The notes under the pieces: generated by a model
Database searches by the model: none
Seen by the model: only the letters and a program-made list of their open reading frames with translations
What the model was told of the DNA's origin: nothing
Source: Orientallactaga sibirica
Taxonomy: Eukaryota > Chordata > Mammalia > Rodentia > Dipodidae
Length of the DNA: 64,000 nucleotides
Direction of reading: 5' to 3'
Assembly (NCBI GenBank): GCA_036365145.1
Contig: JAEOAD010002231.1
Location: 2,397,501 to 2,461,500, forward strand
Translations under genes and position numbers: made by a program
Part shown: positions 21,884 through 31,859 of the stretch, in pieces
Layout: every line of letters begins with the position of its first letter
Numbering within the stretch: the stretch's first letter is position 1

Positions 21884-23474
21884 ATATTTTATTCTTCTGT
21901 ATTTTTTTATTAGTTATGGACATACTCAGTATGTAAACAGCACATGTTTGTACCATCCTTTCCCTCATCCCTGTCCACCCTCCAAAGGGTTCCTCCTCAT
22001 TGGAGATTCCAGTCATCCCCATGGGGACTGAGGGTCATGCATTGTGGGAGCAGCCATCAGTTATGTAGAAGAGGAAATCTCTCTGTGCATAATGTCCCAA
22101 CTCCCAACTTGTGACTCTAACAATCATTCTGCCCCCATTTCTGTGAAATTCTTTGAGCCATGTTGCATTTGTTTTAAATCTAGTTCAGTGATGGGCTCTT
22201 AGGAGCCTCTGAATCTCTGGTTTGGCAGGTGTTGAGTGTCCTCAGTGTCTATCTCCTTCACCCTTGTGCTGATATCAGGTTCACTGAGAAAGTAGCACTC
22301 TTGCTCATTTCCCCAATCCCTCTGTGGTTGCAGCTGGGACCCTTGTGAAGTGTGATGGGTCATTTCTCTCCTCAAGTCCCACTTCCGTCAGAAAAAGAGA
22401 AGCAGATTCTCCCATAGAGAGTGAAGTCAGTACAGGTTAAAATGGGATAATCCTTATTAGTTTACAGAGAATTTAATGGGTGTAGACCCTCTTGTAGCCC
22501 AAGATTAGTGGGAGCTTGATATTGGAAAGCAAACTCATTATCGGGATATGATATGACTTGTTTCCCAGTTCCAATTATGGGTTCCTTTCTATTGAGTGGA
22601 TCTGTTAGCCAATCCAAGAGCAGTTGGTTGCCCACCTGGCTGTGTGCCACTATTGCACTTGTGTGAGCATCTCATCAGGTTGTTTGCTTCTGAGTAGCTT
22701 TGACCTCGAGTTGTTTGGACAGATATTGGCCACCTTCCCCCAGTGGCTCATGTAGCATCTTCTAGCACTAGATGGGCTAACTGTCTGGGGACTGGCTGTC
22801 TTCCAGATTCCATCCAGGTCTCTCCATGTTCCATACTGACATCATATGGTGATTTCAGCAGTAGGGTCTTACCATTAACCTCTGGTGGGTAATCAAGTGC
22901 TCTGACAGAAGTCAGTCTTGTTTTGGGAAACCTTGTAGGTCTCTCTGATCAATAGCTCATTGTGGGTGCTAACTGTATCCTGGTACTGGGAGTTATAAGC
23001 CAGCACCAACGGAAAAGAAAGAAGAAAAGGAAAGAAAATAGAAAAAAGAAAGAAAGAAAAAAAGAAAGAAACAGGAGAAATTTAAGGTTAGGCTTCATCT
23101 CACCCTCTCTAGGGCCCTTCAATTAAGATGTTTCCTCTAAGGTCCTATCGAAAGTTCAATTTTTTAGTCTATCTTCCAGAATATAGGATTTTATGGTACC
23201 AGTTCCATTTGGGTTCAGTATTGTGTGACCCCTCACCCTAACTCTCCCCTAAAGCCCTACCCTCCCTATTGTCAGGCCTCAAGATGTTAGCATCTCAGGC
23301 TGATCCAGGTTAGGAGCCATAAGTGAGTGAGACCATACAACAATTTTCTTTTTGTGATTGTGTGAGTTTGCTGAGTATGATCTGTTCCAAGTTCAACAAT
23401 TTTTCTACAAATTTCATTGTGTCATTTTTTTCCAACTGCTGAATAGAATTCCATCATGTAGATATATCACAACT
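21884..23474 (-). mobile_element. L1 retrotransposon, 5-prime truncated (family A 3-prime UTR)
   Basis: On the minus strand this runs from the last part of ORF2 (about 23474-23380, including the equivalent of 'ggaattctattcagcag') through a long 3-prime UTR, a pyrimidine-rich tract (about 23085-22995 in sense direction) and the 3-prime end near 21884. It is bounded by an 18-bp target-site duplication TGGTTTCCTGCAAGATAT at 21866-21883 and 23475-23492. ORF2 is only a remnant, so the copy is inactive. The same UTR family is present at 25400-26580. Confidence 0.9.
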
Positions 23475-23494
23475 TGGTTTCCTGCAAGATATTT

Positions 23495-23825
23495 TAACCT
23501 AATAGGTTTTACCCAATCTAACTGAAAGCCAGAGAGCAGTGGTGACTTCTACTTAAACCTCAAATATCATGTGAGGCCAAGGATTTTGTCTTCATTTTAT
23601 CCTGGTTAAGTTTCTTGTTTGGAAAAAAAGAGGAAGGAAGAAACTATGGAGATACCCATTTCATATCAATCATATCAATGTAGAAAGTGGGTCACACATG
23701 AAGGAGGAGTAAATCTAGACTCATATAGTAGGTACATTCACTAGGTATAGAACTGTGCTGAGTCATACAAACAAGCTACAAAATAAGTTCCTGCTGTGTT
23801 AAAGTTTGCTGTGAGATTATATTTG
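23495..23825. other. Unassigned DNA
   Basis: About 330 bp right of the L1 with nothing recognised. Confidence 0.45.
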
Positions 23826-23829
23826 AAAC

Positions 23830-23918
23830 TGAGGCTGTAACTCAATGGCAGAGTCATTGTCTAGCAGTATAAAGTCCTGGGTTTGATCCCTAGTACTTAA
23901 AAAAAAAAAAAAAAAAAC
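23830..23918 (+). mobile_element. ID-type SINE
   Basis: Sense ID head: 'gaggctgtaactcaatggca' (A box region), 'gagtcattgtctagcagtat' and 'cctgggtttgatccctagta' (B box GGTTTGATCCC), then an A19 tail. Full length for ID (about 75 bp plus tail). Confidence 0.88.
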
Positions 23919-24039
23919 ACTAGTTATATAGTGGTTGAAATGATAGAGAAAAAGCAGAAGTTACTAACTGATAAAAATATTGACAGGAAAAAGTCAATAC
24001 TTATTGTTTGCTTACTATATTCCTAGATCTTATGACATT

Positions 24040-24207
24040 TATTTACTTGAGAGGCTTGTCAGATAGATAGATAGAGAATGAGCACGCCAGGGCCTCCAGG
24101 TACTGTAAATGAACTCCATATGCGTGTGTGGCCTTGTGCATTCACATGGGTACCGAGGAATTGAATCTGGGTCCTTTGGTTTTGCCAGCAAGGTCCTTAA
24201 CCACTAA
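24040..24207 (-). mobile_element. DIP/B2-type SINE
   Basis: Antisense: TTTATTTACTTGAGAGG tail region, a GATA run, 'gccagggcctccaggtactg', 'ggaattgaatctgggtcctt', and a head truncated at CCACTAAGG. Direct repeats CTTATGACATTT / CTTATGACTATT flank it. The last 15 or so bases of the head are missing. Confidence 0.87.
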
Positions 24208-24329
24208 GGCTTATGACTATTATCAACATAAAGTGCATATGAGAGGTAAAGAGTAATAATAAAGGGAAAATTGAATCTTGCAATTCTTGTGCCAGTGAAA
24301 CAAAATAAATTTTACTTAAGAAAGCTCAG

Positions 24330-24460
24330 GAACTAGATATGATGGTACACATTTGCAATCTTAACAACCCTGGGTGGGGGTGGGAGCTGAAGCAGGAGAA
24401 TTGCCATAAGTTCTAGGCAAGCCTGGGTTACATAGTAAAATATGTAATCCATAGTAAGCT
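24330..24460 (+). mobile_element. Old B1-like SINE
   Basis: Sense: 'actagatatgatggtacaca', 'gaagcaggagaattgccata', 'gcaagcctgggttacatagt'. Diverged. A GGAA-rich run follows at 24480-24515. Confidence 0.6.
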
Positions 24461-24834
24461 ACAAATAACAACAAAATGAAAGGAAGGAAATAAATAAGGA
24501 AGGAAGGAAGGAAGAAAATTCATAGATAAAATTATAACCAACAAATGAAAATTACTCACAAACTAATGGCAGAAAAGCCATAGACATATCAATATTGACA
24601 ATAGAAACTGCAGTGACAGAATTCTTAATTTCTATGTTGAATCAAGTTGTTATTCAGATAAGAGAGACAAAAATTAAGAATTAAACAGGGAAGAATATGT
24701 CCTACTCAGAAACTTACTGTATAAACATACACAATTTGTAGTTTTTAAAAGCTGAATCAAAGACTAGGCTAATAAAATGTGCATATTGAGAGGTAAAGAG
24801 GAATAAAGTCCATGTGTCTATGGCAAGAAGGGAT

Positions 24835-24987
24835 GTAGAGACAGAATTGCCTGAAGTTCATGGGCCAGCTAGCCTAACATTTGCAGTAGTGAACAATGAG
24901 AGGCCCGGCCTCAAACAATATGAAAGGTGAGGTGTGACACCTGAAGTTGTCCTCTGATCTCCATGCATGCTCATGCGCTTATACACA

Positions 24988-24990
<3 letters not shown>
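24835..24990 (+). mobile_element. B4-family (RSINE1-like) SINE, 3-prime half
   Basis: Matches the 3-prime part of B4 SINEs, which fuse an ID-like head to a B1: 'gggccagctagcctaacatt', 'gagaggcccggcctcaaaca', 'aggtgaggtgtgacacctga', 'gttgtcctctgatctccatg'. The tail runs into the long (AT)n(AC)n array, as B4 tails often do. The upstream head is not clear. Confidence 0.75.

Positions 24991-25070
<80 letters not shown>
24990..25070. repeat. Compound (AT)20(AC)20 microsatellite
   Basis: A perfect AT run to 25030, then a perfect AC run from 25031 to 25070, with no interruptions. It has grown from the B4 tail. Open frames crossing it on both strands are artefacts. Confidence 0.98.
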
Positions 25071-25072
<2 letters not shown>

Positions 25073-25074
25073 GT

Positions 25075-25375
25075 ATATCATACATCCATACATCCACACA
25101 CACATAGCAGAACCATTCAGCGAATAGAAGTCTGATTAGGGTAAGGTAACATGGACATTGTAGATTCATGGAATGAGGGTGATGTTACTTGAAGGGAACT
25201 ACAACAAAATATCAAGCTTATTTTTGGTTTTAATGCCCAAAGCAATTGAATAGTTTACCCTTATTCTCAGATTTGTCAGACTGGAATACTTCTATTGTCT
25301 CCCTTTTTCATGTAGATAACATGTCAGAATAATAAAAAGCAAGTTTCATGCAAATAGCATATCTTTATTTAATGA
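25075..25375. other. Unassigned AT-rich DNA
   Basis: Nothing recognised. It is the left flank of the inverted L1. Confidence 0.45.
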
Positions 25376-25399
25376 GTTAAGTTTTATATATTTTTTAAA

Positions 25400-26580
25400 T
25401 ATATATTTTTTATTTATATTATTCTGATTTTACATTCATAGTATTGGTTCCATTGTCCTCCTCCCTGTCCTCCCACTTTCAAAGGGACCCTCATCAATGG
25501 GGAATGTGGGTCATGCATTGTGAGGTTAGTCAAGAGTTCTGGGGGGTATGCCCCAGTCTCTGTGCATAAGGCCCCAACTTGTGACTCTAACAATCTTTCC
25601 GCCCCCTCTTCCGTGAGTTTCCCTTGAGCCACATTGGGGTCATTTTAGTTCTGCTTCAGTGATGAGGTTTTGGGAGCCTCTGTGTCTTGAATATCTGGCT
25701 TAGTTGGAGTTGGATGTTCTCTGTGTTTATCTCCTTCAGCCTTTTTCTGGTGTCGTGATCGCCATGAACACTGCATTCTTGCCCTTCCCCTGCATTGTTC
25801 TATGGTTTCAGCTGGGGCCCTGGTGAGGTGTGGTTAGCTGATCCTCCCTTCAGGCTCGTTGTCCACCTGAAAAAAGATAAGCAAATTCTCCAACAGAGAG
25901 AGAAGTTAGTACTAGATAGAAGGGATGACCACATATGTTTTGGAGGGAATTTTATATGCATTGGCTCTCTTCTAGCCCACATTTGGTGGTATCTTGATCT
26001 TGGAGACTGAGCTCATTTTTTGTACCTGGTTTTGACTTATTTCCCTGTTCCAGCAATGAGTTCCATTCCACTGAGTGGATCTATTAGCCAAATCAAGAGC
26101 AGTTGGTTACCCATCATGGCTGTTTGCCACTACTGCACTTGTATGAGCATTACATCAAGTTGTTTCCTGCTGGGTATCTTAGACTGCAAGTTGTTTGGAC
26201 CAATGTCGGACCTTTTCCCCCAGTTGCTCATGTAGCACCCTCTGGTACTAGACTAGCTAACTGTCTGGGGACTGACCTTCTTCCAGATTCTGGCCAGGTC
26301 TCTCTGTGTTTGGTCTCACACATGTATGCTGTCTTCGACAGTAGGGTCTTACAATTAACTTTTGGTGGGTCACCAAGAACTCTGACAGAAGTCTGTCTTT
26401 TTGGGGAAACCTTGTAGGTGTTTCAGATCAACAGCTCATTGTGGAAGTTAACCCCGTGCTGGCACTGGGTGTTATAAGTCTGCACCTAGGAAGGTGAGGG
26501 AGGAAAAGAATAGATAATATAAAAGAGAAAGTGAGTATAGAGAGGAGAGGGAGAGAGAGAGAAGAGAGAGAGAAGCAAGT
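25400..26580 (-). mobile_element. L1 3-prime segment of a twin-primed insertion
   Basis: The minus strand reads as the family A L1 3-prime UTR, homologous block by block to 21884-23085 (for example CTTGTGACTCTAACAATC and AGAGCAGTTGGTT on plus). It runs from the pyrimidine tract (about 26577-26490) to the A/T-rich 3-prime end near 25400. No coding sequence. It joins head-to-head with a plus-strand L1 piece at about 26580. Both pieces belong to one insertion. Confidence 0.88.
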
Positions 26581-27255
26581 TTTCACTGCTGGTGGGAATG
26601 TAAAATGGTTCAACCACTATGGACAGCTATATGGAGACTCCTGAAAAGGATGACCATAGACCTACCAATGGATCCAGTTATTCCCTTATTGGGCATTTAC
26701 CCTAAAGGCTCCAAGCCTCAGATCAGAGACATTTGCTCAACCATGTTTATAGCTGCTCAATTCATAATAGCAAAGAGCTGGAATCAACCCAGGTGTCCAT
26801 CACTAGATGAATGGATAACAAAGATGTGGTATATCTATACTATGGAATTCTACATAGCAGTAAGGAAAGATGAAATAAAGAAATTTGGAAAAAAAATGGT
26901 CAATCATGGAACAGATCATCCTTAGTGAGCTCACCCAAGCACAAAAAGATAATTGTCGCATGGTCTTGTTTATCTGTCGCTCCTAGCCTGAATCCACGTG
27001 ACATGTGGCCAAACCTAATAAACACTCTGAGGCCCAGACAAGAGGGAGGGTGGGATGGAGGGAGGGTAAGGGTGGGAGGGAACAAAAGGGTGGGAGGGAG
27101 GACAAGGGGTGGGGATACAAATTGGGACCCAAAAGGAAAAGACACTATAAAACCCTTTACTCTGAAAAACAGGCTAAAACATTGATCCTTCAGTAGGCCC
27201 ACAGAGGGAACACCTGAACCACAGGAACCTGGAGAAAGCATCATGAAGGCCAACT
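26581..27255 (+). mobile_element. L1 ORF2 C-terminus and proximal 3-prime UTR, inverted segment
   Basis: The plus frame 26605-26925 translates to the C-terminal end of L1 ORF2p, with the typical DLPMDPVIPLLGIYP and MFIAAQFIIAKSWNQP stretches and WITKMWYIYTMEFY. The 3-prime UTR follows, including a G-rich tract at 27043-27110. It ends about where the neighbouring minus-strand segment begins in L1 coordinates. Diverged repeats TTAAGTTTTATAT (from 25377) and TTAAGTTTTTATAT (from 27256) bracket both segments. ORF2 is only a fragment and is non-functional. Confidence 0.92.
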
Positions 27256-27279
27256 TTAAGTTTTTATATTTTTTAATTA

Positions 27280-27726
27280 TAGGCAGTAAGTATAAGGAAT
27301 TTTTAAGAAGCACACATATCGCACACACATTTACAGAATCTTTTCCTAGACTTCTATTGTTTTCAATGAAACCAATATCTAGGTTATGGGATAGCATAAG
27401 AAGTAGTTGATTTTACATAACTGTCTTGTTCTAAGCCTTTTTATTTTCTTCTCCAGCCACATTACCTTTAGTACAATAGTAGCTCTTGGAAATAGCAAGA
27501 CTTTCTCCTATCATATGGACCACATCCTAAATAATCTTTTGTATTTTCCATTTTCTTTGCTCAGATAACCTAGACAAAAGAGAAAAGTTGGTAAGTGTAT
27601 AGCTATCCATAGCTGGGAGTTGTTTCTGTTAGATGGAGTCCACTTTAAAAAGAAAACTGCTTTGATTGGCTCTGAACCAGGGCCATTTCTCATCTACTAG
27701 GATGGAAATGTCACACATGCCTACCC
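27280..27726. other. Unassigned DNA
   Basis: No gene or repeat recognised between the L1 and the GC-rich block. The 165-codon minus frame at 26900-27397 lies mostly in L1 UTR antisense and is not a gene. Confidence 0.45.
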
Positions 27727-28330
27727 TGTTATAGTTTCTCCCTTATCTTTCTTTCCCCGTGAATGGGGTCTGTGATCCGGCTCTGAGGCTGGGTGCTGGG
27801 GACGCTTCTCGGTTACCAGCTCATTGCACTCACACTCCGCTACTGTCAGCAGGGCATGGTTTAGTGCTGTCTTTCCAGGGCTGCCTCTAAAACCATCTCC
27901 CAATAAAGCCTTGCACATCGCTCACTGGAGGCCTCTTTAGTGTGTCCTTGGCACCAGCTTCCAACCCTGGCTCTGGTTCTGAAGGGGACTTGATGCCCAA
28001 TGAAATGATCCCATCGGGGCCCTTTGATCTGACCTCTCTTGGTCAGCAGGGAAAGTGAGCTCGCTGTCTTCACCCCTCTGCAGCTCCAGTTTGGCTGGCG
28101 GCCCTCTGATGTGTTCTCTTCTCTGTAGCTCTCCCAGCTGCCCACTCTGGCACCGGCTTGGAGGCTGGCGCATGCATGCATGGTCCTGCGCTGCCTGGCG
28201 CTGGCCCCACTGCTCTGTTTTTGTTTCTAGGCAATGCTGATGAGCTGTCTGTCTCACTGTTGTAGGCTCCCGAATTCCCCTGCAAGCTGGAGGTATAATC
28301 ACATTTCAACTGCTACCCTGCTCAGGGGTA
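27727..28330 (+). mobile_element. GC-rich LTR-like block, family unknown
   Basis: A sharp rise in GC and CpG compared with both flanks, starting with TGTTATAGTTTC and holding CCCAATAAAGCC (polyadenylation signal at about 27900) followed by a U5-like stretch. It ends near GGGGTACCAATTAAACTG at 28326. This resembles an endogenous retroviral LTR with its downstream leader. I see no gag, pol or env, and I cannot name the family. Overlapping open frames on both strands (up to 121 codons) follow from high GC, not from a recognised protein. It could instead be an unrelated GC-rich insertion. Confidence 0.4.
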
Positions 28331-28640
28331 CCAATTAAACTGAATTATAAAGAAAGAAAGGGGGAAAAAAGTTCTGAGACAGAGAGCCAAAGCCAGTGTG
28401 TACTCCTCTGTGAGCCCAGGCTCTGAGGAGCAAGGAGATGACACATCCTGTGAGGTTTGGAGTCGAGGTTGAAGTTTGGAGCAGACATGCTTGGAGGCAG
28501 TGCAAGCTTTCATCTGTCAATTGGAAGAAGTTGTTTGGAACTGCCTGTAAAGGAGCTGCTGAAAGCCCCCCACAAACAAGGGGAAAGGAAAATAGTTTGC
28601 TGCAAGAATACCAAAAGAGAAAAAAAGATTAGTAAAGCAT
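28331..28640. other. Leader-like spacer between GC-rich block and minisatellite
   Basis: About 310 bp, purine-biased, with no domain. Its base composition and position suggest it belongs to the same element as the GC-rich block and the minisatellite, but no second LTR is visible. Confidence 0.35.
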
Positions 28641-29480
28641 CACGTATAAAAATCCTTCCGTGTCCCCTCAGAAAGTACTGCTCCAAGTATGAAAATCCTT
28701 CCCTGAAAATCCTTCCCTGTCCCCCCTGTCCCCCCCTCAGAAAGTACTTCCCCTGTCCCCTCAGAAAGTACTGCTCCAAGTATGAAAATCCTTCCCTGTC
28801 CCCTCAGAAAGTACTGCTCCAAGTATGAAAATCCTCCCCTGTCCCCTCAGAAAGTACTGCTCCAAGTATGAAAATCCTTCCCCTGTCCCCTCAGAAAGTA
28901 CTGCTCCAGGCATGAAAATCCTTCCCCTGTCCCCTCAGAAAGTACTGCTCCAAGTATGAAAATCCTTCCCCTGTCCCCTCAGAAAGTACTGCTCCAAGTA
29001 TGAAAATCCTTCCCCTGTCCCCTCAGAAAGTACTGCTCCAACTATGAAAATCCTTCCCCTGTCCCCTCAGAAAGTACTGCTCCACGTATGAAAATCCTTC
29101 CCTGTCCCCTCAGAAAGTACTGCTCCATGAAAATACTTCCCCTGTCCCCCAGAAAGTACTTCCTGAAAATCCTCCTGTCCCCTCAGAAAGTACTACTCCA
29201 GGTATGAAAATCCTTTCCTGTCCCCTCAGAAAGTTCTGCTCCATGCATGAAAATCTTTCCCCATCCCCTCAGAAAATATGGCCCCACTTATGAAAATCCT
29301 TCCCTGTCCCCCTCAGAAAGTATTACTCCACATGTGAAAATCCTTCCCCTGTCCCATCAGAAGAAAACTTCCCCTGTCCCCTCCTGTCCCCTTTTCCCCT
29401 TCCCTGTCCCTCAGAAAGTACTGCTCAGTGAAAAGCACATTGAAAATTGTCAGAAAGTACTGTTGAAAATTCATTTGTCT
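28640..29480. repeat. Minisatellite, about 18 units of 43-44 bp
   Basis: The unit contains CAGAAAGTACTGCTCCAAGT, then ATGAAAATCCTTCC, then CCTGTCCCCT. AGAAAGTACT starts occur at about 28670, 28761, 28806, 28849, 28893, 28937, 28981, 29025, 29069 and 29112. The inner units are almost identical. Units at both edges are shortened or diverged (28739, 29150, 29271, 29361, 29413, 29452). The length is not a multiple of three, so open frames through it shift and it is not coding. It lacks the constant-repeat/unique-spacer form of CRISPR. Confidence 0.95.
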
Positions 29481-29761
29481 TATGAAAATCCTTCCCTGAT
29501 TGAAAGGGGTGACATGGAGCACATTATTGTGTTGCAAATTCATTTGTCAGATTGAAAGGGGTGACATGTACTTCATGGTCTTGTCACAGTATTAAAATAC
29601 CTAACAAACCTTATCCTCATTCTGTGTGTCTATAAAGGAAGCTTGGCATCCCTACAGTTGAAGAACCACCAAGGAGTGACTTGAAAATGAGCGTATTATT
29701 GTATGAGGAAGCTTTCCATTCTTTGTTTCTGACTATTCTCACCAGGATTGTCAGCTATACA
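29481..29761. other. Unassigned 3-prime flank of minisatellite
   Basis: A short duplicated motif GATTGAAAGGGGTGACATG occurs at about 29498 and 29551, and ATTCATTTGTC at 29469 and 29538, so repeat-like structure continues past the array. No gene. Confidence 0.5.
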
Positions 29762-30715
29762 ATTTTTTTTTCGATTTTTTAATTGACAGTTTCTATACTT
29801 ACAGACAATAAACCATGATATTTCCCTCCCCTCCTCCATTCCCCTTCAGAACTCCACTCTCCATCATATCCCCTCCCTCTCTTCATTAGTCTCTCTTTTA
29901 ATTTGTTGTCATCATCTTTTTCTCCTATTATGAGGGTCTTGTGAAGCTAGACATTGCGAGTTCATGGATATCGAGGCCAATTTCTGTCTGGACAGTTGCA
30001 TTGTAAGGAGTCGTACCCTTCCTTTGGCTCTTACATTCTTTCCACCCCCTCTTCCACAATGGACCCTGAGCCTTGGAGGGTGTGATAGAGATGTTTCAGT
30101 GCTGGACACTCCTCCATCCCTTCTTCTCTGTACTGTGTTGCCTTTTGGGTCATCCCAGTGATCATCTCCATCTGAAAAGAGAAGCTTCTCTAAGCAGAAG
30201 TGAGAGTAGCATTAATATGTGAATATGAACATTAAGTATAATGCTTTCAGGGCAGTTTAGTGGGAATAATATATACATTTAACCAGACAAGAGCAGGCTT
30301 TATACCCCTAAGGCTCATCACCTCCCCTGCCATAGGCTTTTGATTAGTTTATTTTTTTTATTTTTATTTTTTATTTTTCAGTACCAGGCATGTATTCTCT
30401 CCCATAGAGAGGGCCTTCAGTCCAATTAGAGAGCAGTTGGTTTCCCCAAGAGCAGATATGCCACTATTGTACCCATTGTGTCATTGGGCCTGTTTGGCCA
30501 AACTTGAGGTTTCCAGTGTCCACTGTTTTCACTGCTGATGACTTTTGTCTCCCATACGGCTGCATGCAGTGCAGCTTTTTCCAGTTTACCATTGGCTGGT
30601 CTACAAGGAGAAGGTTTTCTGCTCAGCACCAGCTTGCTTTCTCAGTGACCTTGCCGCACAGGCAAGTGAGGTCTTCAGCAATAGGGAATTACCATGACCC
30701 TGTGTAAACTAAATC
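29762..30715 (-). mobile_element. L1 3-prime UTR fragment (family B)
   Basis: Antisense L1 3-prime end with its T-rich start near 29762, the same tail as 12031-12260, and block-wise similarity to 59675-61135 ('aagaagcttctctgacc'-type and 'cactgctgatgacttttctc'-type matches). No ORF2 remains. Distinct in sequence from the family A UTRs at 21.9 and 25.4 kb. Confidence 0.8.
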
Positions 30716-30719
30716 ACAT

Positions 30720-31321
30720 GTATTTATGCCAGCATTTACTGTTTATATTCACTAGCTGTAGAAGTCATTAGAATGGGAGAGTATTCTAATAAGAAACAAT
30801 TCAATTTTCTGTAAATAAATGAAACACCTGACTCATAAGGAGCTATCTGAAGGAAGCCACTAGATCTTTCATCTGTTTGGAATCTCCTCCCAAAATGCAG
30901 CAAAACACTCTCTATTCCATGCAAGCTCAACTGATGCTTCCTGGGTCAGTGGGGCAATGGACTTTCAACAGCCTCTTCTAGGGAGACTGGTGAAGATTTT
31001 GTCTTGCACTTATGCCGGGGTGAATGGAAGAACTGTTGGACCTAGCCAGGTCTGGAGAATTTATGTCAGGCGGGTGAATCTTCCTGTCAGCTCTCTGGGA
31101 GAGGCAACCATTGGTCTTTGCTAACCTAGCAAGTATAGAACCTGGTGAGATTTTCCCTTATAAATGTCTCCACATGAGATATGGATAAAATATGGCAGGG
31201 GATGTCAATGAATCGGAGAGATGAAAAGCGATTTGGTGTTTTTTAAGGCTTAACTGTGATATCACAAAAAAGTCTTCTTTAAATCTTTTATACATACCTT
31301 AGAAGCAATTGAGAAGACAAC
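30720..31321. other. Unassigned DNA
   Basis: No gene or repeat recognised. A 64-codon frame at 30736-30930 has no known domain. Confidence 0.45.
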
Positions 31322-31709
31322 TCTGGTAATTAGAATATATGTCCCCCAATATATTCAGTGTTTTATTAGTTATAGTTATCATCTGCAATCACCTTGCTAG
31401 AGGCAATGTCACTGGGGGCTGGTCTTAAGGTGTGGGTTTGAGATTCCATTGTAAAGATATGCAAATGTGCCTAGAAGGAGTTTCTGAAGTGTGCTGTGTG
31501 ACCTTTTGGCTGTAGTTTTGCTCTGTGTGCTGTGGTGGCTGGTTGGTCTCTCTCTCTCTCTGCTTGGCCCTGTGGAGAGCAGGCCGCTTCTCTTGCCATT
31601 ATGGAACTTCCCCTGGATCTGTAAGCTTCAATAAATAATATCCCTTCCTCCATAACTGTGCCTGGTCTGGAAGTTCATCTCAGTGAACCTGAAGCTGTCT
31701 GCTACAACA
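31322..31709 (+). mobile_element. Solo MaLR-type LTR
   Basis: Homologous in full to the LTRs of the element at 57433-59369, but on the opposite strand. Landmarks: 'gaatatatgtcccccaatat' near the start, octamer-like ATGCAAAT at about 31460, 'ctgtgtgctgtggtggctgg', CTTCAATAAATAATATCCC (polyadenylation signal) at about 31627, and the end 'gaagctgtctgctacaaca'. No internal region flanks it, so it is a solo LTR, probably formed by LTR-LTR recombination. It is more diverged than the copies at 57-59 kb. Confidence 0.88.
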
Positions 31710-31734
31710 ACCATAAATCAGGGGATGCCTTAGT

Positions 31735-31850
31735 AATCTTCTGTTCCAACTCCCTTTCTTTATAGATTAGGATACAGAGAGCCAAGGAAGTTGAGATCTG
31801 CTTTCACAACCAAACAGCTAATTAATTGAAGGAAGAATCTTCTAGTTCCT
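31735..31850 (-). mobile_element. MIR fragment
   Basis: Antisense MIR pattern: 'tttatagattaggatacaga', 'gagccaaggaagttgagatc', 'acaaccaaacagctaattaa', paralleling the mammalian antisense MIR 'ttatagatgaggaaactgag ... cacacagctag'. Ancient. Confidence 0.6.
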
Positions 31851-31859
31851 CTTCAAGTA

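Noticed and set aside
24858..25169. Open frames with Tyr-Ile and Cys-Val repeats
   Set aside because: Direct translation of the (AT)n(AC)n microsatellite; same for 14207-14539, 44875-45343 and 60241-60580.
26900..27397. 165-codon minus frame
   Set aside because: It is antisense to L1 ORF2 end and 3-prime UTR, Pro/Pro-Ser rich only because it is opposite the G-rich tract.
28457..28828. Open frame of 123 codons entering the minisatellite
   Set aside because: Units of 43-44 bp shift the frame at each repeat, so the protein sequence does not stay periodic, and there is no known domain.
28640..29480. Possible CRISPR array
   Set aside because: Units are contiguous and alike along their whole length with no unique spacers, and the genome is a mammal's.
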